From the NCBI GenBank assembly GCA_013350335.1, contig CM023539.1:26219043-26283042 (forward strand): a DNA stretch of 64,000 nucleotides, in the 5' to 3' direction. The stretch's first letter is position 1, and every line of letters begins with the position of its first letter. The DNA is from Chimonanthus salicifolius (Eukaryota; Streptophyta; Magnoliopsida; Laurales; Calycanthaceae). Shown in pieces: positions 22,523 through 31,919 of this stretch. The notes below the pieces were generated by a model, which saw nothing but the letters and a program-made list of their open reading frames with translations, had not been told where the DNA came from and made no database searches. Position numbers and translations under genes: made by a program.

Positions 22523-23041
22523 CTTTTGTTCTGTCTCATGTTATATCTTTTTCTCGTGAGCCATTTGTGATCTCACATAGATCAATCTACTTTGTTTCAC
22601 TTTACCTGTTCTCATAGTATTTTCCATACGTACCTGCTCAATATGTTCTTTCATCTACTCTCCGTGTGAGGTAGTCTGTCAACACGAGCCTATGCTCAAA
22701 GCTTTTTCTGATTCCATTTTAACTAGGTTTCTAGTTACATTCTCCTGGAATTCCATTAGCTAACTACAGAGCCAGGTGATCAGTCTAACTCGGCAGTCGT
22801 CCATAGTTTCCCATTCAAGTATCACCAGACACCTATCTTTTCCGTTGAGTATATCTCCAAATTTAAACACATCTTTCTTTGCAAATAAGTCTCTATGTGA
22901 CTAACAACTTTTGTTCCAACTTCCACGATACCAATTCCCGGCATCAATCCAAACCACCATGGGAATAATCACCCATGGTTAAATACATCCATCCCTGGTG
23001 TTTCGCTTTCAGTAAATATCATCTATCCCTGTTTTATAATC
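22523..23041 (-). other. Non-coding internal sequence of nested element
   Basis: About 520 bases between the chromodomain remnant and the tandem repeat. I see no protein match. Parts resemble host-element sequence at about 30550-30850 in reverse (shared 'aactaggttt.tagttacat' and 'cgagcctatgctcaa'), so it is old internal sequence common to both. Confidence 0.5.
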
Positions 23042-23340
23042 ATCCATGAATATAACCCCTATGGGTATAATCCATTCATGGTAACAATCCATCCTTGGTA
23101 TTACTCTGTCCAGAGCATCATCTAAACACAGTTACTAACCATCCATGAATATAACCCACCTATGGGTATATTTCATTCATGGAAACCATCCATCCTTGGT
23201 ATCACTCTGTCCATGAGTATCATTTATGTATGATTAATAACTATCCATGAAATAACCCACCTATGGGTATAATCCATTCATGGAAACCATCCATCCTTGG
23301 TATCACTCTGTCCTTGAGTATCATCTATCCATGATTTAAT
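23042..23340 (-). repeat. About 100-bp tandem repeat, three units
   Basis: Units start near 23042, 23141 and 23243. Each has ATCCATGAA(T)ATAACCC, CTATGGGTATA, ATTCATGG and CCATCCTTGGTAT(T/C)ACTCTGTCC. A weaker half unit precedes it at about 22960. It lies near the 3' end of the internal region, a common place for satellite-like arrays in gypsy elements. Confidence 0.85.
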
Positions 23341-23608
23341 ATCCGTAAGAACAACATTCAAATGAATCACTATAAGACTGTGGTAACCATATCAAATCAC
23401 AATTATATCCCGACCCCTTGCAAGACTTAGGGCTCATGACTTACCAAGCAGAAGACCCACGTCCAACGTGATCCGGTCTACCTCGCCCTGCATCCCTTCA
23501 CCTCATAGGTGATTCAGTCAAGCTCTAAGACGGTCACTCCGCGTCTGACGAAGCTAGTACCACCCCCACCAGGTAAAATAGTACCTAGCTCTGTGCATTC
23601 TAGCACAT

Positions 23609-23800
23609 CTAGTGTGCCAAACAGTCGTGAGAGTGCCCTCCAGCGCGTAGCATGCGAGGGACCCACTCCTCAATGGTAACCCTACGGGGCCAAGTCTCCG
23701 TAATTCGTATCGAGTTTCCCACAGTCTCAATCATCAATATCACGTGAGGGACGCACCCATACCACATCTCAATATACTCCAATAACTTATTCACATACAT
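23609..23800 (-). CDS. Uncharacterised 63-codon ORF in nested element
   Basis: The ORF starts MYVNKLLEYIEMWYGCVPHV and ends GGHSHDCLAH. The frame stays open upstream of the ATG for about 20 codons (..ATLGVHEDFDTE). I recognise no family. The composition is protein-like (Trp, Tyr and Cys present, no low complexity). It lies 168 bases downstream of the zinc-knuckle ORF in the same orientation. It could be a remnant of gag/pol or a chance frame. I cannot find a convincing counterpart in the host element, so its reality is uncertain. Confidence 0.35.
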   Translation of the reverse strand: MYVNKLLEYIEMWYGCVPHVILMIETVGNSIRITETWPRRVTIEEWVPRMLRAGGHSHDCLAH

Positions 23801-23968
23801 CTCAGTGTCAAAGTCCTCATGAACTCCTAAAGTTGCATACTTTATTGAAAATCATTTAAACTTCCATCACCATACAAGGGTTGATAGGGTAAAACAAACC
23901 CTTAGAATCACAAAATACACCCTTACAAAATATTTCCATTTCCCTAACCTTTCTTTCTATCTCTTAAC

Positions 23969-24439
23969 CTAGTCTTCCGTAGAAGACCCTGCATCATCGT
24001 CAAAGAAATTGTCAGGGCATGTCATCGACACGTGCCCCAACACTCCGCACGTCAAACAGGGTATTATTCCCGGTCCTCCAATATAAGGACAATTAGTCCT
24101 CTCCTTCCCGTGCCCGTGCAGTCCACAAACAGGGCAAATGACCTCAAGGAGGTAGGGGCAGTGAGTACAATTGTGCCCCTCTTGATTGCACAACTCGTAC
24201 ATATACCCGGGCTCTATCTCCCCTACAAATTCTCTTATGTTTGGGACATATTCCTCATCCTCTTCGGGTACAAAGGCCCCAACATTGTACTCGGGCGATC
24301 TTACCTTCATGTCCTGACTGTTTTCAACTTCATTGATGAAGTTTGGTATGCTAGCATCGTCGGAAGAAGAAACTAGGTCTATCGGACAACTAGGTGTCCC
24401 TTTGTCCCACAACTCGGTGTACTCTATGTTGCTCGTCAT
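23969..24439 (-). CDS. Zinc-knuckle (gag/nucleocapsid-like) protein of nested element, 156 aa
   Basis: Clean ORF from ATG 24439 to TAG. An in-frame ATG lies 12 codons upstream, but I chose this one: it follows an ATACAG-type splice acceptor by two bases, and the host element's homologue starts at the same place. The N-terminal two thirds is acidic (FVPEEDEEYVPNIREFVGEI). The C-terminal third has three knuckle-like motifs: C84-X4-H89-X4-C94 (first Cys replaced), C102-X2-C105-X4-H110-X6-C117, and a canonical C128-X2-C131-X4-H136-X4-C141. It ends in an acidic tail (DNFFDDDAGSSTED). CCHC knuckles bind nucleic acid in retroelement nucleocapsids. No capsid domain is recognised. It may package element RNA with helper Gag; that role is inference. 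Confidence 0.72.
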   Translation of the reverse strand: MTSNIEYTELWDKGTPSCPIDLVSSSDDASIPNFINEVENSQDMKVRSPEYNVGAFVPEEDEEYVPNIREFVGEIEPGYMYELCNQEGHNCTHCPYLLEVICPVCGLHGHGKERTNCPYIGGPGIIPCLTCGVLGHVSMTCPDNFFDDDAGSSTED

Positions 24440-25014
24440 ATCTGTATCACAGCAACAAAAACATATCAATAACAACTATAAATCAAATCAAACTAATCAT
24501 TGTTTTGGGGAATTTTCCCTAATCAACATCTTGTACTTCTTGTTTGGGGATTCTTCCCATGTATCATAAATGTCTCGTGTTTGAGGAATTTTACCAAATA
24601 AACATCTTGTGTTTCTTGTCCTTAGGGAAAATTGCCAAATAAGCACTCTTTGTATTTCTTTGTTTTTTTGGGGAAACTTCCTAAGTATTAAGTATCATTT
24701 CTCAATTTGGGGAAGTCTTTATGTTCTCTTGTTCTCGGGGAAAACCTCCCTAAGTATCATGTGTTTGTTTCTCCATTTGGGGATATCGGGGAAGTGTTTC
24801 CTATGTTGCTATGTTTGGTATATCCATTTATGTTGACTGTACTTCATTTGCTATCTTTATTGTTCTCAGATTGATTGTTCAGTCTGAGTCTACGAAGTAA
24901 ATTAATCCGGCCCCCAGTCAGCGGACTCCGAAGAGTCGGTCAGTTGGGATTCTTATCCGTCAGTGAGACATGAAACCGTCTTAATCTTACTTCGGAAGAT
25001 TCAACTTCCCGTTT
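24440..25014 (-). other. Leader of nested element, with degenerate repeats and possible splice acceptor
   Basis: It holds about six degenerate units of 50-60 bases (24500-24800 on the map) built around TTTGGGGAA.TTTCC.TA and CATCTTGT.TTTCTTG on the plus strand. On the minus strand GTGATACAG ends at 24442, two bases before the zinc-knuckle ATG, after a T-rich stretch, and could be a 3' splice site. From a predicted start near the TATA box the unspliced leader would be about 3.8 kb. Confidence 0.5.
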
Positions 25015-25029
25015 CGCTATGATACCAAC
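25015..25029 (-). other. Primer binding site of nested element
   Basis: Minus strand GTTGGTATCATAGCG directly follows the 5' LTR end. It differs by one base from the host element's GTTGGTATCAGAGCG. Confidence 0.9.
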
Positions 25030-28000
25030 TGTAACACCCCGCCCTTTCCGAGAATTTCAGAGTCTAATTTTTTTTTTAAAATAAACATCGGAAGAGAGCG
25101 GGCGGCGTCACGACGCGAGTTAAGTTCAGACTACCCAAGTCTGAACCTTAACTGGCCACCCATGTGTACATGGAATAGACCATGATAGTGAATCACACAT
25201 GGAACTAACATCAACATGCGGAATAATCTAGAATAATTGCGGAATAGAAAGACGAGATAGGAAGTAACAGTCTTAAATATTAAATAACATAGATCAACCA
25301 TCCATAGGTTATTATCCTAATCAAACCATAGCAAATAACGAATTATTAAATGTCCAACAATAGTATTCAAATGACAGTAATATAACGTAATCCAAATCCA
25401 TCATTAAAGCACTTAGGCTCAGCTCCCCTCCTGGTCAATGACCTTTCCTTTCCCCTTGCTTGTACCTGCAATCTCCTCTGAGGATAGAATTAGGGCGTTA
25501 GATCAACGCGCCCAGTAGTGTTTCCGAATAGGGCTACCACATGGTTAGTCAAAAACATGCAAATAGTATAATAATAAAACATGTGAGACAAAATTCCATA
25601 AAAACATGCTATGTATGAAATGAACATGTAATGAGTCCCACCCATCACCATTCAACATAGCCATCACTTGACGGGATTCTCATCGTCAAGGTAACCCACA
25701 GTGGTCTTTCGGACGCCCCGACGGAGTGTGGCCTCCGGATTCCTCCTGATGGGATTCTCATCATCAGGGTACCCCACAGTGGTCTTTCGGACGCCCCGAC
25801 GGAGTGTGGCCTCCGGTTACAACACCATCATCCCATGCCATGCATGAGATGTCTATGCAAACATGTCATTTAGAAACATAACTTTAGAAACATATAAGTT
25901 GTCGAAATCAATGTAAAACAGCATATAGAATAGTGGTTACAATAAAGGTAGGAAACCTACTGAAGATTCACTTCAGTACTTGATCTTTCTTTCGCGTCAC
26001 CCGGTCATGACTCGCACGTCATTCAACTTCCGGTACCTTATCCATATAACAATCAATAAATCATACTATCACTTACTTGTTCATTCATATCTAAGACCCA
26101 ACTACATCATGTGAGTCCTTTGATCAATCCCTTCGTTTGACTTGTATTCACAGATTTGCCATTGGTATAACCAATGTCTAATCTTGCTCATAATCAAAGT
26201 TCATAAAAGTAATCTACCTTAGTGGCTGGTTATTTACTTATCACTAAGTCCAAAGATAAATCCATATGTTTACTTAATCCAACTCATACAACCAAGTCAT
26301 AATCTCCAACAAAACAATCTATGGGGTTCGGCCATTCATATGGCCGAACCCTATGATCCTCCTACACAATGATCCCATCATTTGTTTACAAGTTAGGCTC
26401 TACCATTTAGCCATATTAACTACAAGGTTCAGCTATCCCATGGCCAACCCAAAACAGCAAGCTTATTTCATTTAACATACATAGGAAAACCCATAAATCT
26501 TGGTCCATTCATCCCAAAGCTAGCCCCATGGGGTTTGGCCATGCACATGGCCGAACCCAATGGTTCTCTTGATCTGATTATCACCATGATCACTCATGGT
26601 TTAATCATGCTAATTCAACCATGATCAATACATGGTTCAGCCATCCAAAGGCTGACCCAAATCAGTAACCATAACCCTAAGTAAACAAAATAAAAACCAT
26701 AAAGCAACCCATGGGGTTCGGCCATTCACATGGCCGAACCTCATGGCTCTTTGGGATTCAATTCTTCTAATAATCTTTCATCATTTATCATGTATCTTAG
26801 GCATAAAAACAGCAAACCTAATTCTATTTAAACTCCTATAGAAACCCCATGGTATTGCATGGTTTCTAACTCTTTGATTTCACAACAGTCATCAATCTCT
26901 TTCATGGGGTTCGGCCATTCAAGTTGGCCGAACCCTATGTCCATGAATTGATCCTTCAAACATGCATTAGGTGTTATTTAAATCATGCAATATCAGTACC
27001 CTTTTGCTGCCCTTATATCTCTTAGAAACCCTCTAATTAAATTCATCCAAACAGTCCATAAAAGTCCATGGTTTCCATGTTTCCCAACATGAAAACCAAG
27101 ATTCTTTTACATGGGGTTCGGCCCTCCATGGTGGCCGAACCCAATGGTTATGTTTACTGTTTTTAAACCTCAGATAATCATGTAATAACAGTAAATAAAA
27201 ATCAGGTTTTACCTTTCAAACAAACATCCAAAATCAACACAACTCCATGGGATTCGGCCATCCAAGATGGCCGATCCCCATGGTCCATTTTTTCCAATTT
27301 TAATCCACTGATTTAGACCACATAACTTCCACCTTTTCTGATATCCAAACCCATGTTTTAACCCTCTTTAAAACATGTATTTTAAATCTATTACAAACAT
27401 CTAACATCAGTCCCAACTTATATGGTTTTAACTTCTAAAAACCATCAAAACTAGCCACTTGTTTTCATGGGGTTCGGCCATGCTAAGTGGCCGAACCCAA
27501 TGGTCCATTTCCATCTTTTAATCCACTGATTTTAGACCATACAAACTTCAGTCCCTATGTCAATCAGATCCATGTTTTTTAACCATTCTAAAACATGTAT
27601 TTAAATCTTAAATCAAAACCCAAAAACAGTCCACAAAATCCATGGTTTTCATGTTTCAAAACATGAAAACCAAGCCATCTCTTACATGGGGTTCGGCCCT
27701 TCATGGTGGCTGAACCCAATGGTTATTTTTACCATTTTAAATCCTCCATAATCAAGGTTAAACATTGGTGTATTTGGCCATGAACATGGCTCAATACATA
27801 CCCTACTTGTTTTATGTTTTTAAACCAAAATATCATAAAGATACTTACCAAATTTTCCAAACTTCCTCCTTGTCTTTGATCCTTGTTTTCTCCCTTTTAT
27901 TTCTTCTTTTCTTTTGCTGTTTTGTGCTTGAATATTTGATGCCAAAACCTCTGCTATTCCAGCCAAGAAGAACAACGAATTGGAGAGAGGAGAGAGGGAG

Positions 28001-29093
28001 AGAGAGATGAGGAAAATCTTATGCTTTGCAATGATAAATTGGCCAAGTGATGGTGTTCATTGATTTTGTATTTCAGCCATCAACACCCCCATTACTCCTC
28101 ATCAAGCCTTGCACAAACCAAGGAGTAACTTGCAGCCAAGCAAAGCACCCCTTGGCATTCTACCCATGCAGCCATTCATATTCCCAAACAACTCACCTCC
28201 AATCCATGCATTTACATTTAATTTTCACCATGGAACCCACCAAAACAAGTCCCCAACGTGTGGGACTTGTTTTGGTTGGGTTGAGGCCAGCCAACCTCTT
28301 CAACTTACCCTTAAACTCACTGATTTATAGTCCCTTGAATTTCCATTTTGACTCACCCAACTCAAGGTATTTTTATTCCAACCCAACTCATCACATTTAA
28401 TGCATTTCATTAAATGCACATGAGTTAATTCACCTTTTGATTTAATTCCACCTCACCTCAGTCCCACTCAACTGATTTGACTCGTGTTTGAGCTCCCTTG
28501 AGGGTTCACACGGTCAACAATAGTCAACTCGACCCGTTGGGTCCACTTTTAGCTCCTTGACCCATTTTTGACTCCATGACCCAATTATGGTATTTTGGTC
28601 ATTTGTAAATGGTTTTCACATATGGATCAAGCCTACCCATTTCTTCTCCACTTGATTTCCAATCAACTAGGCTTAACCCCCTTTAATTTAAATTCACAAA
28701 ATGGTCAAATCATCCATTTTGACCCGATGGGTCCCATTTGGGCCCTTTGACCCATTTAGCCATTTTCGACCCAATTGATGTAAATTACCCATCCAATCAA
28801 ACTTGACATTCATAATGTGCTCATATGATCTTAATTTGAGCAATGAGCCATACCATTTCCTTACTTAACATCACAAAATAATTAATTTAACACATCAGGG
28901 GCATTTTCGTAATTTATCCACTTCATTGAGAAATTACCCATCCAATATAATTTGACCCTTATAATATGTTCATAGGATCTTAATTTTAACAATGGGCCCC
29001 ACTATTTTCTCATTTAACATCATAATTAATAAATTTACCAATCCAGGGGCATTTTCGTAAATATTCATCTTATTGAGAAATCGGGGTGTTACA
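25030..29093 (-). repeat. 5' LTR of nested element (right on map)
   Basis: 4064 bp, collinear with 18279-22342 at an offset of 6751. Differences seen by eye are at 27776, 27783, 27955, 28554, 28565, 28771, 28975 and 28987. The TATA box is at 28322-28331 on the minus strand. It carries the same hairpins as the other copy. Confidence 0.96.
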
Positions 29094-29098
29094 GGCAT
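29094..29098. repeat. Target site duplication GGCAT (right copy)
   Basis: Exact copy of 18274-18278. The host element's internal region resumes here. Confidence 0.95.
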
Positions 29099-30898
29099 AA
29101 ACTTTTGATGTGGCGTATATGTTGCATATGCTTATGAGAGAGATAAATGTGAATAAAAAGGGTGGGGAGTGTTTGATAATGTGATATATGGGTATACTTG
29201 GGGGGGATGGTACAATGGCTTTTAGAAATGGTTTTTATATTGGTGATAACCCATGGTTTGATAATTTGTCATGACCAAGTGAAGAGATTTATGTTATGAC
29301 ATATAATGGGTGATGATGTAAACGCTTTGTGAAGGGGTATAAGAGGTTCTCATGTGAACAAAGTGCCATTTGAGAGATGTTGGATAAACAATGTACTTGA
29401 AAGAGACCGGAATGCATGGGTTAACTTGCCACATGAAACTCGTGAAAAGATGATATTATGAGGAGAATGTGAAGGGTCTAGCTTGCAAAGACTAATATAT
29501 TGTAAAAAAAAAAAAAATCTTGTATGTATAATACAATTGCATTCTCCCAATGTGTTGTGGAGATTATGAACGAGTGATGATAGGCCTTGAAATGGGTTTA
29601 TGGCCTAAAAAAAAAACATGAATGAATGATGGACCATGAACTTATGAAAATATTTTATTTAATGATTGCATGAGGATTCCCTATGATGTTACTAAATTGT
29701 GAATTATCAATAGTTGCAATGAGTTTATATGATGTTACTTTGATAATTGGTGGTATGCAATGAATAGTCATTGAGGAACAAGGATGTGTTATAGACTATG
29801 TGTATGATGATGAGTTGATAAAGTACAGTGAGTTGTGAATATATAGTATGCATGAAGAGGCCGTGATATGTTAATGCGCTTGGTTGGAAACCTAGGTGGG
29901 GCTGATGGATAATTCCAAAGTTTAGGAATTTATGGATGGTCATGAATGGTCTTTGAATGTATTGGGATGACTTGCTTTGGATGAGTAGGATTGTTATTTC
30001 AAAATCTCTAGGTGTATGTTGTAAATGGGGTAGGGTAACCTAATCAGAATTAGGTTGAATCACTAGATCTTATTAATGTGTTATTTCTTATGTTACCTCA
30101 AGTTATTGTTTGATGAGAATGGAGATGAAAGATCTTGTTACACATGAGTTATGTTATTCGATGATTGTGTGTAATTTCAATTCTACGTGGCTTGATAATG
30201 AAGGCATATGAACCGTATGATGTGGTAACCATTGATAACGTAGGCATGTAGGATGGAATTTGGTGGTTGGTGAAATTTGTAATACTTGTGAATGTTTTAG
30301 TGGTGAATGGGTACTATATGATATAACCTAAGTAAGCTTAGATGTATCATTATTGTTAGGAAGCTATGAATATGTGGAATAATCCAGAAGGGTAGGAAAT
30401 TAGTATCTATATGACTTGGATTGATGTTGGGTATTGGTATTGTAGGAGTTATGAACAAAAAGGGTTAGTCACATAGTGACTTATATACAAATAAAGGTAT
30501 GATTGCTTTTGAGAGATAGACCTAAGGGAAAGGTTAAAAGTCTAGTGAAACTTGAATGGGAAGCTATGGGCGACTGCCGAGTGAGACTGATCACCTGACT
30601 CTGTAGTTGGCCGATGGAATTCCAGGAGGGTGAAGCTAGAAACCTAGTTAAAATGGAATCAACAATGGACTTGAGCATAGGCTCGTACTGGCGGACTAAC
30701 TCACACAGAGAGTAGACGAAAGAACATATTGAAGGAGTACGTATGGGAAATGTCTTGGTGACAAATAAAGTGAAATAGGATACATTAATTTACATAAGGC
30801 TATAAATGGGTTTATGAAGAAAAGAGGTAACATGAGACAGAATAAATTCTGCAAGAATGAAACTCATAGGTTGATATGAGTGATGTTGATGTAATTAA
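29099..30898 (+). other. Non-coding internal region of the Tekay-type host element
   Basis: 1.8 kb, AT-rich, full of stops in all frames, with no recognisable gag, protease or reverse transcriptase. In a complete Tekay element this interval would hold gag-pol. The sequence near 30550-30850 resembles 22523-22800 in reverse, so both elements share this derived internal sequence. Confidence 0.6.
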
Positions 30899-31857
30899 GA
30901 GGTACTTGACACGATTGCACAGGAACAGCGAATGGGCCCAGAAATGGAGGAGATATGGAGTAAGATGTCTACCGGTGAGGTAGTATCGGAATTTGAGTTA
31001 CGACCGGGATAGGGTCTTGTATTCCGAGGTAGGAAGGATGTGCCTAGGAGCATGCAGTAGGCTATAGGGACCGATGTGTTACCCAGTACAGCAATCCACC
31101 CACAGACTGATGAACAGTCGGAGAGAACAATACGGGTATTTGAGGATATGCTGAGAGCATGTGTACTGGGTTTCAAAGGTGGGTGGGAGGATCACTTGCC
31201 GCTGGTAGACTTCTCCTACAATAACAGTACCTCCAGATGGCTCCATTTGAGGCCTTATATGGTAGGCCGTGTAGATCTCCAGTGTGTTGGACAGAGGTCG
31301 GTGAGCCTGCGCTGATTGGATTGGAGTTGGTTGCGGAGACTACGGCGCAGATTAAATTTATACGGCAACATTTACTCACTGCGCAGAGCCGTTATAAGAA
31401 TTACGCCGACAAGAGGAGAAGTTTCCCCGAGTTTGAGGTGGGAGACTTGGTACTTTTGAAAGTCTCACCACGGAAGGGACACATGAGATTCGGAAAGAAG
31501 GGGAACCTGTCACCTATATGGTGGGGCCGTTTCCAATCCTAAAGAGGGTGGGGGAGGTGGCCTATTAGTTGGTGCTTCCTCCACAGTTATCAACTTTACG
31601 TGATGTGTTTCATGTGTCCGTGTTGAGGAAAGTACAACCCTGACCCTTCACATGTCCTGAGTGTACAAGACGTCGATGTACAAAGCGATGTGACATATGT
31701 GGAGAAGCCGATTAGACTAGTCGGAAGCGAGCAAAGGGTGTTGCGGAACCGTGTCATTCAGTTCGTCAAGGTGGTATGGGAACGACAAAGCAATGAGGAA
31801 ACCACCTGGGAACTAGAGTCAGAGATGAGTGCCGCTCATCCGGAGCTCTTTGTATAA
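30899..31857 (+). pseudogene. Truncated Tekay integrase with chromodomain
   Basis: The segment opens with the usual linker region (EVLDTIAQEQRMGPEMEEIW.., then RGRKDVP), jumps near 31050-31075 straight to LPSTAIHPQTDEQSERT, and continues FEDMLRAC, WEDHLPLVDFSYNNS, MAPFEALYGRPCRSP, FEVGDLVLLKVSP and GKKGNLSPIWWGRF. The HHCC motif and both catalytic Asp residues are therefore deleted; only the Glu region remains. Frameshifts lie near 31230 and 31535, one extra A near 31630. After PDPSHVLSVQDVDV it has a readable chromodomain (YVEKPIRLVGSEQ, VLRNRVIQFVKVVWERQ, TTWELESEM, HPELFV) and a TAA at 31855. Non-functional. Confidence 0.9.
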
Positions 31858-31899
31858 GATGATTTGAACCCCTACTTCGCTCGAATTTTCGGGACGAAA

Positions 31900-31919
31900 A
31901 TTTTAAAAGAGGATTGTAT
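31900..31919 (+). other. Polypurine tract of Tekay-type element
   Basis: Purine-rich AAAAGAGGA within TTTTAAAAGAGGATTGTAT lies just before the 3' LTR start. It is preceded by the conserved TTTTCGGGACGAAAATT block, shared with the nested element. Confidence 0.75.

Larger units (their letters stand above)
18279..29093 (-). mobile_element. Young nested non-autonomous gypsy-type element (TR-GAG-like), reverse strand
   Basis: Two 4064-bp LTRs (18279-22342 and 25030-29093) enclose only 2687 bp. On the minus strand the order is 5' LTR, iMet-type primer site, leader, 156-codon zinc-knuckle ORF, uncharacterised short ORF, tandem repeat, chromodomain remnant, polypurine tract, 3' LTR. By eye I find about eight LTR differences, roughly 0.2%, or less than 0.1 million years at an assumed 1.3e-8 per site per year. 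There is no protease, reverse transcriptase or integrase core, so it must use a helper. The shared chromodomain remnant and LTR design link it to the Tekay lineage. Confidence 0.95.

Noticed and set aside
24032..24376. 114-codon open frame on the plus strand
   Set aside because: It is the shadow of the zinc-knuckle ORF on the opposite strand.
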